In this document: one piece after another, positions 33,023-42,793 of the stretch
How positions within the stretch are numbered: position 1 is the first letter of the stretch
Layout: every line of letters begins with the position of its first letter
Assembly: GCA_028274465.1 (NCBI GenBank)
Contig: CM051455.1
Location: forward strand, 76,680,489-76,744,488
DNA: 64,000 nt
From: Plantago ovata
Lineage: Eukaryota; Streptophyta; Magnoliopsida; Lamiales; Plantaginaceae
Direction of reading: 5' to 3'
The notes under the pieces: generated by a model
The model's input: only the letters and a program-made list of their open reading frames with translations
Told to the model about the DNA's origin: nothing
Databases searched by the model: none
Translations under genes and position numbers: made by a program

Positions 33023-33905
33023 AATCTAAGAAACAAAAATTAGAATACTTTGCAGTAAACAAGTTAGGTTGTTTCTGGTGTCAAGACTTATTCTTGTTCG
33101 AAAGAGAGAACACTTAACTAATTTCTTAGCCGTGAATGTTCTACTTCTTCACAAGTAACTTTTTCAAGCTTTAAGTCTTGGAACGGATCAATGGCAGTAA
33201 AGAGTATAGAAGGGTTTGAGTGTTTAAGCACAAGTGAGAGTTTGATCACGTTGTTGACACACTTCTACTCTTTGCCGGATGACCTCTATTTATAGTGAAT
33301 CAAGGGAGCCGTTTGAATTTCAAATTCTAAGGCTTTGTTCCTTAAGATGTCACTATCTTGCTTTTGTACTTTCAGCAGCGTCCTTTATTGGACTTCTAGT
33401 CTTCATGTTTCTTCGCATGCTTACTTTTGCATTTAATGTTCATTTGAATGTAATTCAAACATGAACGTTGGAGCGCAAATGCAAGTACTTTCAGCAAGAA
33501 GGTCAAATATGTTTTTCAGCAAGCGGTCAATCTCAGTTTCAGCAAGCACAACCTACTCTGTCATTTAGATTTTCACTTATGCAAGCTGTTGCTGAAATTT
33601 CCAATTTCTGAGCAACATGTGCCTTTGTAGATACCATCTTCAGAAATCTTCTTTAGTCATCAGTCTTCGAATTCTTCAAGTTTCTGAACGGTTCTAGTGC
33701 TTCAATAGTTCGTTTGTGTAAACAAAGTACATCATCAGCAAATCTAAAGCACCTAACTAGTACCTACACTAAGTCTTCAGCAAACATTCCTCTTTTACAA
33801 TGTCCTTAAAATTCTAAATTCCTATGGACCCTAAAAGTACTAGTTACTGGACTTTCCTTAATTTAGCATGGTTAATTGCTCATCAAAATTACAAGTTTCC
33901 TAACA
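32390..33905 (-). repeat. 5' LTR of copia F
   Basis: Minus-strand LTR of 1,516 bp, TGTTAGGAAACTTG at 33905 to GGGACCAACA at 32390. It contains a TATA-like ctataaatag near 33296-33287. The 3' part is also present in the tandem copy at 31364-31996. Confidence 0.9.
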
Positions 33906-33911
33906 AAATTT

Positions 33912-35076
33912 ATATGACAGAGTAGGTTGTGCTTGTTGAAACTGAGACTGACCGCTTGCTGAAAAACATATGTGACCTCCTTGGTGAAAGTACTTGCATT
34001 TTGACTCCAACGTTTACATTTGAATTCGATTCAAATGAACATTAAATGCAAAGTAAGCACGCGAAGAACATGAAGACTAGAAGACAAATGAAGGACGCTG
34101 CTGAAAGTACAAAAGCAAGATAGTGACATCTTAAGGAACAAAGCCTTAGAATTTGAAATTCAAACGGCTCCCTTGATTCACTATAAATAGAGGTCATCCG
34201 GCAAAGAGTTGAAGTGTGTCAACAACGTGGTCAAACTGTCACTTGTGCTTAAACACTCAATCTTCCATACTCTTTACTGCCTATTGATCCGTTCCAAGAC
34301 TTAAGCTTGAAACAAAAGCTACTTGTGAAGAAGTAGAACATTCACGGCCAAGACATTAGTTAAGTGTTCTTTCTTTCGAACAAGAACAAGTCTTGACACC
34401 AGAAATAACTTAACTTGTTTACTGAAAAGTATTTCAAGTTGTTATAGCTGAATAAGTTATACTCAAGTCATCTCATCCCAAACCTCTCTAACTGATAAAC
34501 ACCCTTTTTCAGGCGTGAAATTGAGGGGGAATTAATCAAGCATAGTTTTGTTGATTAAGTGTCCCAAGTTTGGTGGAGAACAAGGTTTCGTTCTCTAGTT
34601 AGGTTGGAAACGAAGCAAGTGTGCTTTGTTTCTGAAGAATCATTATAGATAGGTGTTGTAAGGAACCTCAAGCTTATCTTAGTGGATTTAGTCCTAGAAA
34701 AGATAAAGTGGATTTTAGTTGAGAGATTACGCCACTCTCAGATACCACTATAAAAGTGTTTGTGTGATTTACTTTACTGCATTTAGTTTTGAGCAAGCTT
34801 ATCTATCTGTACACTATCACTCTGCTCACTTGCTGAAACTATCACTCTCTGAAAAACACTTATTGTATAAAGACTTTCGCACTCTGTTTTTTTAAAGTAC
34901 CAGTAAAACTCGTTACTGAAAAGTAACTAGTACTTGCTGAGAAAGTTAAGTATCAGCAAACTCATTACTGAAAAGTAATAAGCACTTGCTGAGAAAGTTT
35001 TTAAACGACGAAAGTTTGAAAAGACTATTCACCCCCCCCCCCTCTAGTCTTTTCTTGTTGTTTAAAGGGACCAACA
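33912..35076 (+). repeat. Copia LTR J, 5' truncated
   Basis: Matches the last ~1,165 bp of the LTR in I (53250-54414), starting at gacagagtaggttgtgc and ending GGGACCAACA at 35076. It keeps the TATA-like ctataaatag at about 34180 and the C-rich run at 35030-35042. No element interior follows; the DNA to the right is low-copy, so this is a solo or broken LTR. Confidence 0.85.
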
Positions 35077-36050
35077 ACTTGTGACTGTACTTCAGGGGTA
35101 ACTCTAGCATTGTTTCTGCCTTTAAGTGTTGGTTAGCTTTCTTCACCAATCCAAACTATTTCTGGGAGAAGAAGAAAGAGGTCAAAGAGTGGAGAGAAAG
35201 ACAACTTGTTTAGCGGCCTTCTGATGGACACCTAGGTGAACCTGGCAAAAGAAGAGCGCCCGCAGACACAATATTCCTAACCCTAAATACATGAATACGA
35301 CACCTACAACTAGAATTATAGGAGAATTATGGGTTTTCTTTTGTCGAAGGCTTTCCAGAATATTTCATAGATGGGTTTAGCCCATTATCGTTTCTTGCTG
35401 GCTAGGTTATATAGGTTTACCTTTATTTTCTTATATATGCACAGTGTAAGACCTTTTTTTCCTACGCCGTTTATTCAAGTGAGTTTTTCTCGTGCAGACA
35501 TTTGTCAGTAATTTACCATGCGACATGAAAGATAATTGAGTAATTCACCTTGCGGTAGGTTATGTGGGAACATGTTCTTCTAATACATATGAGCTAGACC
35601 TGATACATGATGTGCAAATGAAATTTAAAATAATTGTGTATCCAAACTGATTCACAGTATGTCATCCATTGTTGTTGCAGATGCGACGTGAAGGAGCGAC
35701 TATACCTCCAGTTGCTTAGTGACGTTAGGAGTTTGTTGCACCAAATGGTGGATAGTATATAGTATTTTGTTTATATAGAAGCTAAGCAAGCTATGGATGC
35801 AGTTGCTCGTTATGGAAGTGAAGTGTTGTCTGGAAGGGAAGATTGCATTCTATGCAACTAGTACACAGATGCAAGTGATAAGAATTTTCCTACTTTTGTT
35901 TACAAATCATGTGAGTAGCTTTCATATATCTAGGACATTTGCCCGAATCGGTTAGCACCGTATGTGTAACAAATGATATGATGACGAACACTTACCCAAG
36001 GCTTGTTTCAATCTAGGGGCTTTTGTATTTCCTCCATTCGAGTAATATCA
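35077..36050 (+). other. Low-copy DNA, possible decayed exon
   Basis: No intact gene. One short frame at about 35100-35217 reads SSIVSAFKCWLAFFTNPNYF then WEKKKEVKEWRERQLV and a stop. Its composition looks coding, but I cannot assign it. A second short piece at 35681 (acceptor-like ttgttgcag before ATGCGACG) is open for only 13 codons. The rest is AT-rich. Confidence 0.2.
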
Positions 36051-36209
36051 ATATAATTATGTTTAAAACAAAATCACTAATTCAATTAATACAATGTGAG
36101 ATGATGTATTATAGTATTGTTATTTGAGAAGTATCTGTTGAGATCAATATTTAATTTTAGGTGCGATATCCTTAATATTGAATTAACTTATCATTCATTA
36201 TTAATCTTA

Positions 36210-37114
36210 GGGCAAATAACGTATAGTACCCTCGTTAGATTTTTTTATTACGGATTTCTCCCTATTAGATTTTATATTACGTCGACCCGCCTGTTAGAAA
36301 AGTTTAATTACATCTAACCCAGCGACCTTGACTTTTCGCGAACTAAAACCTGGAAAATACCATTTTGCCCTCGTTTGAAAATCTGATTTTTTCCAGAGCC
36401 AAACAGCTTCAACTTTTAGTAATTGCACATTTAACTCTAAACTTTTCATTTTTACAAAATTAACTATAAATTATTTAAAATAAACCCGCATAACTTATTT
36501 ATATTTCAAAACAAACTTACAATTATTCAAAAAGAAACCCAAAACAAATTTTTAATCCAAAAACAACTCCATTTTCCTTTTTTTCTCCCTGTTACTTATT
36601 TTTTCATTTTTCTGTCATCTTACCGGAAATTCTATCAAACAGCTTCGACCGGAGCTGTTATCAGCTCAGCTCCGACCAGAGCTGAAAAGTAGCTCTGGTC
36701 GGAGCTGTAAATCAGCTTTGATCGGAGCTGTAATCAGCTCCGACCAGAGCTGTAAATCAGCTCTGATCGGAGCTGATTACAGCTCCGACCAGAGCTGAAA
36801 ACAGCTCTGGTTGGAGCTGGTTAACAGCTCCGGTACAGAGCTGAAAACAGCTATGGTCGGAGCTGTAATCAGCTCCGAGCAGAGCTGTGGTGTTGCTCCG
36901 GTACCGGAGTTGTGAAGAAGGAGATACAAAAAATTGAAAGAAAAAAGAAAAAAGAAATATTATTGGTAAGGCCATGTTTGGAAACAAGAAAAAAAAATTG
37001 TGTTTTAAGTTGGTCAAACATTTTTGGAAAAATTGTGCTAGATGTAATTCTGAAACTAGCAAGGAGAAAAATGAAAAGTGGGCTTGTAACAGGGGGAGTC
37101 TGAGTAATTTTCCC
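36210..37114. mobile_element. Non-autonomous Mutator-like element, 905 bp
   Basis: Flanked by the exact 9-bp direct repeat TTAATCTTA (36201-36209 and 37115-37123), the target duplication size of Mutator-like elements. The ends are imperfect inverted repeats: GGGCAAATAACGTATAGTAC at the left against GGGAAAATTACTCAGACTCC read from the right. No transposase is present. The middle (36640-36905) is an array of agctccgaccagagctg palindromes. It sits inside a ~165-bp tandem repeat unit, which gives an independent empty-site proof. Confidence 0.85.
36640..36905. repeat. Array of short palindromes in the Mutator-like element
   Basis: About a dozen degenerate copies of cagctccgaccagagctg or its variants (tctggtcggagctg, ttgatcggagctg), each an inverted repeat around agctc...gagct. 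Adjacent units can pair with themselves or each other, giving a cruciform-prone core. Confidence 0.8.
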
Positions 37115-37550
37115 TTAATCTTACATGTAGATCACTAGATCACGTTCTCACATTCAATATTACTACTTTAATTAAGAAATTGTGAGAGTCCTTAGTCTCG
37201 CTAGTTGAGAAATGTCCGTTGAAATCAATATTTAATTTGAGGTGTGAAATCTGTAATATTGGGTTAACGTCCTATTCATTATAATCGTAAATGCTGATCA
37301 CGTTGTCATATCATTAATATCACCAATACAATTAATACAATGTGAGAGGTTGTATCAGTGGTGTTGTTAATTGAGAAATGTCCGTTGAGATTAGTATATA
37401 TGTGCGATATCCTTCATATTGGATTAACTTGCCATTCATTATTAACGTAGATCACTAGATCACGTTCTCATATCATCAATATCACTAATTCAATTAATAT
37501 AATTTGAGAGGGTGTGCCCATGGTCTTGTTGATTGAGAAATGTCCCAGTG

Positions 37551-38175
37551 CACAACGTGTATGTGTTTGTAAGGATGATCAAGGATCAAAGCGTAATATA
37601 TTATTTTTCCCCATTTCTATTTGTAACCACATGACATTTTGTTCTTATTTGTAATAAATCTGATAATCAATACTCTTTCTACTCAAGCGTTGGGAAAAAT
37701 CTCCTAATTTATAATAATAAGGTGTTCTTTTCTATTATATAAGAAAATAATGAATTTTAGAATACATACTCATAACATTTTCCACTTATTCTTTTTATTT
37801 TACCCGTTAATTTTTAAGCACTTAATTTTATAAAATACTATGTAATTAACTTGCTAAAACTGACAAAAGTGGTCTTTGGGCTAAAGTAGACAAAAGTGGT
37901 ATTTGGGCTAAAGTAGGTAAATAAATCATATTCCTGCTAAATAAGAAGAAATCTCATTTTATTAGTCAAATCTTGTTGTAAGTAGTAAATGTTAACATAT
38001 TTTGGTATGAGATTCGCCTTTCTGCTCAAATGAAGAAGTTTAGTGATAAGATGATTAAAATTTTGATTTTCAGTCCAACCATTGTAAATCCTTGATAGGA
38101 TTTCACTATTTTAGTAATGTCATTTATGAACTCACCATGTTTGACAATATAATTCAAACTTATATTTTGAAATCT
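37551..38175. other. Intergenic AT-rich DNA upstream of the MADS-box remnant
   Basis: No gene is seen. A short direct repeat, acaaaagtggt(c/a)tttgggctaaagta, occurs at about 37862 and 37890. Confidence 0.5.
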
Positions 38176-38178
38176 CCC

Positions 38179-38188
38179 TTATAAAAGG
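38179..38188 (+). promoter_or_regulatory. TATA box of the MADS-box remnant
   Basis: ttataaaagg lies 110 bp upstream of the ATG at 38290, a normal plant core promoter distance. The 5' leader is pyrimidine-rich (tccatctcctccgg). Confidence 0.5.
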
Positions 38189-38289
38189 GCCCAGCCATTT
38201 CATGGATAGAACCATCAATATAAAAAATATACAGTATCTATATCCATCTCCTCCGGTCTAAGGATTTTCATTTTCTCTAAGCTCTAGCA

Positions 38290-38814
38290 ATGAGTTCTTC
38301 GGGCCAGAATAACCAGGGTAACAGCGAGGTAACGTTTTCTAAGCGAAGGGTCGTCTCCTTAAAAAGGCTAGTGAACTCAGCATTCTTTCTGGAGCTGAAG
38401 TTGTTGTTGTTGTTTTTTCTCCGTCTGGTAAACCGTATTCGTTTGGTAATCCTAACATATATGCAAATGCTAACAAATTCATTGGCCAAGATGTTTTTCC
38501 AACAACTGGCAGAGGTCAAAGTCCAGGTGAGGCTCAACGCCATATGAATGTGAATCAGGAGGAGCTGGACCAACTATGTCAGCTTGAGAGCATGGTGGAA
38601 GCAAAGAAACAGTTCGAAAAAGAATTGGACCGTGATCTGACAAGTCACCAGCTCGATTTCAGCATGCTCGACTATTATCAGCTTGAGATGTTCCTTGATG
38701 TCGTGCAAAAACTTTCAGAACAACATTCAGGCTGCTCAAAGAGGCTTGAATGGGGAGGCTAATGCTAATGCTCCTCTGCCTTTGGCACCTGGGAGCAGCT
38801 CATCCTCCGGTTAA
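38290..38814 (+). pseudogene. Type I (M-alpha, AGL62-like) MADS-box pseudogene
   Basis: Starts MSSSGQNNQGNSEVTFSKRR. The first ~20 residues of the usual DNA-binding basic region are absent, leaving only VTFSKRR. After a 1-base deletion near 38355 the next frame continues LKKASELSILSGAE, then VVVVVFSPSGKPYSFGNPN, the classic MADS core of this family. The rest (38460-38700) gives DVFPTTGRG, EELDQLCQLESMVEAKKQFE and a helical part. A second shift near 38708 leads to NNIQAAQRGLNGEAN and a C-terminus PLPLAPGSSSSSG with a stop at 38812-38814. Family knowledge: these factors act in female gametophyte and endosperm development. With the basic region lost and two shifts, it is not functional. There are no introns, as is normal for type I genes. 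Confidence 0.85.
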
Positions 38815-40088
38815 TTTGGTGGTTGGACTACCTCTTCATGGCTACAATTAACTTACCTATTTTGGTTTTTATAAATGTTTTTTTTATTCTTTTAATTAAG
38901 TGTTTTGTTTTCTTTTTTAATTTACTTAATTAAATTTTAAAAAAAATCCTTGGTTTATGGCTCTGTTCTTCTCAATTATCCTAGAAAGCCCTTGTTTGTT
39001 TTTTGAAATTTTTGATTAATGGTAATGCTATGGCGTTCGATTATTAGTAGTTTGAATGTGAAATCTAATTGCATTATTTTATATTTTTTTTTTGAATATC
39101 AGTATTTACATTACATAATTTATATGTCACCAACTAAGTACATTATCATCTTTTCATTATATGTCAATCATTATAAAAAATTACCTAACAAGTATTATGA
39201 ACTAGAATACACTAAAAATATACACACAACCATAACCTCTAAAGTCATGTCACCTAAGACCAACCAATTAGGTTAGGCTTCACTAGCTCATTATATTACA
39301 CATGACATATCACCTAAGTAATCAATAAACATTTCATAAGATCTAGCTTGACAAAGCATTAGAAGCGGAAAGAAATCTAAAGAAGAAACTAGATCAAGAA
39401 CCTGATTTAAACTAGCTTGACTACAATCAACTTAAGATGTGCTGCAAGGGAATATATACTTATGTTCAAGCGTGATTAAGGGAATTGTAAAAATGGCTGG
39501 AAAATTGAGGATGGTGGTGTTACTTGTTGAAAGTCTTGAGCTCTTGAAAAACGATATGTCCACTTGGACTCGGACAAATACAACGTGCGTTTCAAATGTT
39601 CTAATAAATTGTTTGTTCCGTGTGATAGTAGAAGTAAACAAGTTAAAAAGAACAGAGATGAGTAAAAATCATTCCTTGTGAGTTGTGACTTGGCAAAAAT
39701 GCAGTGCAGTTCCGTGTGATAGTAGTGAAAATTTTATTGAGCTCCACATGATTAGTCTTTTCAAATATCTATGTTCGTCCTTTGTTGAAGTGATGTGAAT
39801 ATTAGAAGCAGGGACTATGAAGAGAACATTATATATCATTGGACAAGATATCCCGTATGACTAACTATTACTCAGGACGTGCTTACAATTAAGGAAGTAT
39901 AACATAGGAAATGAGGAGGAACAAAGAAGAATAATGGTGTTAATTACAATGTCGTAAATCATGATATGTGGTAGACCTGGAAACTTCAAAAGAAGGAGAT
40001 TGTTTCGGAATATAGCATGCCCATTAAATTAGGTAAAATTTTACTTAGCTATTGATATGTTAACCTTTTTATCTAAAGGATCTATGGT
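38815..40088. other. Flank between the two MADS-box remnants
   Basis: 38815-39060 is the 3' flank of the first copy and matches the 3' flank of the second (40935-41120): similar ttttaattaagtgttttgttt and gtcctagaaa text. 39060-40088 has no convincing gene; short frames (for example 39439-39681) do not resemble a known protein. Confidence 0.5.
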
Positions 40089-40934
40089 TTGGTCATATTT
40101 TTAAATTCGGTTTGTGTAAATGGTTGTGAAAGAGGCTTGATTGTCGATGAGAAAGGATGTGAACCACTCCAAAAGGTGCTGCTCACTTCCCCGCCAAAGG
40201 CTAATGCTCCTCCACCTTTGGCTCATCATGGTAGCGGTTCATCCTCCGGTTTAGTGGTTGGACCACCTCCCCATGCCTCCAACTTACGTGATCCAAATGA
40301 TCCAAGCTTAGGTAGCTCGAACTTCAGTGTTGTTCCCTACGGTCTGAGTGGTCATATAGGCTGCAACCATTCTGACGTGGCAACAGGTGGTACGGAGGTT
40401 TTTAATTCGCCAAAGGCTGATGCGATGGGGTTTGGTAAAGGTAGCGGTTCATCATTTGGTTTCGGGGGTGAACCGCTGGCTCATGGTAGCGGCTCCTTTT
40501 CTTGTTTTGGGGGTGGACCGCTGGCTCAAGGTAGCGGCTCATCCAGAGGTGGAATGATGACTCATGGTAGCGGCTCATCCTCTGGTTATGGGGGTGAACA
40601 GCTGGATCAGGGTAGCGGCTCATCCTCTGGTTATGGGGGTGAACAGCTGGCTCAGGGTAGCGGCTCATCCTCTGGTTTTGGGGGTCGACCGCTGGTTCAT
40701 GGTAGTGGCTCATCCTCTGGTTTTTGCAGTGAACCTCTGGCTGCTCCAAATGATCAATGGGCAGGCCTGTCAACCAATCCCTATTGTTCAGGTGGTCATA
40801 TGGGATGGGGTATGAGTTCTGGATCAAGTGGATCAAATGTTAACGGTTCTGGGCCTTCAGACACATCAGGTGGTGGTGGTGATGGGTCCGCCGCATCCAC
40901 ATGTAAGCACTTCAAGCCCCACTGGTTCGACTAG
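40089..40934 (+). CDS. MADS-box-derived C-terminal ORF with Gly/Ser repeats
   Basis: An uninterrupted 281-codon frame, but the MADS domain is missing. The homology with 38755-38814 starts near 40190 (aaggctaatgctcctcc, ccacctttggctc, ggttcatcctccggtt). The first 30 codons are unrelated filler. The remainder holds seven units of a 15-residue repeat, GSGSSSG(Y/F)GGEQLAQ type, then PNDQWAGLSTNPYCSGGHMG and a Gly/Ser tail ending KHFKPHWFD. It is probably the surviving 3' part of a duplicated type I MADS-box gene whose tail expanded by repeat slippage. Whether it is expressed is unknown. The frame on the opposite strand (40402-40836) is a shadow of the repeat. Confidence 0.55.
   Translation: MVIFLNSVCVNGCERGLIVDEKGCEPLQKVLLTSPPKANAPPPLAHHGSGSSSGLVVGPPPHASNLRDPNDPSLGSSNFSVVPYGLSGHIGCNHSDVATGGTEVFNSPKADAMGFGKGSGSSFGFGGEPLAHGSGSFSCFGGGPLAQGSGSSRGGMMTHGSGSSSGYGGEQLDQGSGSSSGYGGEQLAQGSGSSSGFGGRPLVHGSGSSSGFCSEPLAAPNDQWAGLSTNPYCSGGHMGWGMSSGSSGSNVNGSGPSDTSGGGGDGSAASTCKHFKPHWFD
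40440..40745. repeat. 45-bp minisatellite within the MADS-derived ORF
   Basis: ggtagcgg starts units at 40440, 40485, 40530, 40566, 40611, 40656 and 40701 (ggtagtgg). The spacing is 45 bp except one 36-bp unit, so the reading frame is always kept. Units 40566-40700 are the most alike. Confidence 0.9.
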
Positions 40935-41125
40935 ATTTTGATTGGACTGGATTGGTTTTTCGCAATTGTTTTTTTTAATGTTTGCCTTTTCTTTTAATAG
41001 TGTTTTTTCACTTAATTAAAAAAGACGTCCTAGTTTTACGGCCTGGTTCTTCAAAATTGTCCTAGAAACCTTGTCTGCTTGAACTTTATGACTAATAGTT
41101 TGCTTAATGCAATGGCATTCAATTG

Positions 41126-42770
41126 TTGTTGCTCTAGTTGTTAAAAACATGAAGAAATCATCAGTAAGGAACTTGAAAGGCGAAAAGCAAAAGAGAAGCT
41201 AAAAAAGCATCTTGGTAAAAACTACCATAAATACAAGAATGAAGCTAGCTCGCTAAACAAGCAAGCTCAGCAAGAAAATTCGTCTGAAGAACCAGCAGTT
41301 GGCAATGATCTCTGCTTTTACTGCAAAAAGCCTGGACACTTCAAAGCAAATTGTCCTTTGCTGAAAGGCAAATCTGCTGAAAAGAAGAAGAAGTTCAAAA
41401 GGGCTTTGATTGCTGAAGAAAAGAAAAAGCTTCAAGCAAAATTCGATGCGCTTTGCATTGATACTAGTTCTGAAGACAGTGAGGTAGAGAGTTCAGACAC
41501 TGAAGAAGAAGAATCCACTCTTGATGTAGAGATTGGCAAGGAATTTTGTGTAATAGCTATGGAAGCTTATCCAGATGTGTCAAACTACGAATTATGCCTC
41601 ATGGCCGGTCAGGTAAATAGTCCTACCTCTGACTCTAACTCAGAAAGTGAAGATGATATTGACCTTGATAGAATTCAAGGAGAAATCAAAAGATTTGAGA
41701 AAACTTTTAGCAAACAGTAAGAGAAACTACAGAATGCTGAAACTCTGACCAAGCAAACTACTGAAAAGTATATTTTGCTGAAAGAAGAGTCAGAAAAGAA
41801 GGATGCTAAAATATTGCATCTCAAGAAGTTGATTGTTGATGCTACAGAGAAGAATTCTCAAATGGCAATAGAATTGGAAGAGTATCAGTCCTCAATTCTA
41901 AAGTTACTTGCTGAAATACAAGAAATGAAAAAGATGAAAATCAATTTCAAATCTTATGCTGATGCGAGTAATACGTTGACTGAACTAAACTCTTATATGA
42001 GAGATCCATCTCAGAAAGAAGGTTCAGGTGCAACATATGAAGGTGATGATGTAATAATCTTGAGTAAAGACAAATCACCAATTACCTTTGTACGTGAAAC
42101 TGATAGTGGTCAACCAGAACTCTATCAGATTGGTCAATCTAAGGTTGCTGAAATATGCAATCAAGTACCTACGACCGTAAAGCCTGTTGTTGCTACTCAA
42201 AGTAACAAGACTTTAAAAGGAAAACAGGTTGCTGAAAAGCAAACTGTTAAGAAAAAGGATGTTGTAAAGCATTCCGCCAAACAAGTTGCTGAAAAGCAAT
42301 TTGTTAAATCAAAAGGCAAGATTACTAAAAGTAATCAGAAGACCTTTGCTGACAAACCTAAATCAAGTAAGGTTGCTGAGACAAAAGCTCAGCATTCTCC
42401 GAAAAGTGGACTTGGTTTCAAAACCAAGCAAAGTCAACTTTTTCATGAGTATAAGCAAAGTCAGCAAAGATAGTTCAAAGAGATGAAGAAAACCAAGCCT
42501 AAGAGTTCTGACAAAACTCAAAACGCTAGGACTAGAAGGAACCTTGCCAGAAAAGAACTTACTGAAAAGTATGTTCAACAAAAAGGTCAACCGAGCAAGA
42601 CACCACATCAGAAAGTGGACTTGATTAGCAGTGATCAAAAGTCTTTCGGCTCAAAACCTTCTAGTTTCTCAGCAAGTAGAAAACAAGTCAAAGTTGAAAA
42701 ACTCAAGACTTGGGTTTCCACTGGACGCTTTCTTGAACACGTTAATGGACATCCAATATTGGATAATTAA
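41126..42770 (+). pseudogene. Copia G gag, C-terminal part (broken)
   Basis: Contains the CX2CX4HX4C zinc knuckle (41313-41354), a Lys-rich stretch, an acidic part (DSNSESEDDIDLDRIQGE), a coiled coil and a basic tail with VAEKQTVKKKD repeats. It ends in the same place as I (HPILDN, stop at 42770). A 1-base deletion near 41160, TAA at 41718 (CAA in I) and TAG near 42471 (TAC in I) break it. A candidate 53-bp intron (42741-42793) lies at the border with pol. Confidence 0.8.
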
Positions 42771-42793
42771 CTTGTTTGCTCTTGATTGTGCAG

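Larger units (their letters stand above)
20579..33905 (-). mobile_element. Copia F: 5' LTR, pol and most of the 3' ORF, no gag
   Basis: Minus strand, about 13.3 kb including a 1.4-kb solo LTR insertion and a 1-kb tandem duplication. In order: 5' LTR (33905-32390), primer site, a deletion that joins the leader to the start of the protease/integrase, pol (31364-28012), a spacer with stem-loops, a TATA box, and the giant 3' ORF (27041-20579). The 3' LTR and the last ~100 codons are missing. The integrase and RNase H sequence style (HQLSSVRTP.QNGVAERKN; HFIRDHVEK; DQLADIFTK) and the extra ORF after pol suggest a Sirevirus-like lineage (inference). Confidence 0.8.
32390..35076. repeat. Head-to-head LTR inverted repeat, ~1.15-kb arms
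   Basis: The F LTR (minus, 32390 to about 33560) and the truncated LTR J (plus, about 33912-35076) are reverse complements across ~1.15 kb, separated by ~350 bp (the F LTR 5' part). A transcript across this would fold into a long, imperfect double-stranded RNA. Confidence 0.85.
36040..37550. repeat. Tandem repeat, period ~165 bp, about four copies
   Basis: The anchor word ttgagaaatgtccgttga (ttgagaagtatctgttga in the first copy) occurs at 36124, 37205, 37371 and 37533. Spacings are 166 and 162 bp, and 167 bp for the first interval after subtracting the inserted element and its target duplication. Each unit also holds caattaatacaatgtgag and attcattattaa... text. The first copy is split by the Mutator-like element. 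Confidence 0.8.

Noticed and set aside
38277..38573. Minus-strand frame over the MADS-box remnant
   Set aside because: Shadow of the MADS-box sequence, whose protein motifs are on the plus strand.
40402..40836. Minus-strand frame with His/Pro/Arg repeats
   Set aside because: Shadow of the 45-bp minisatellite.
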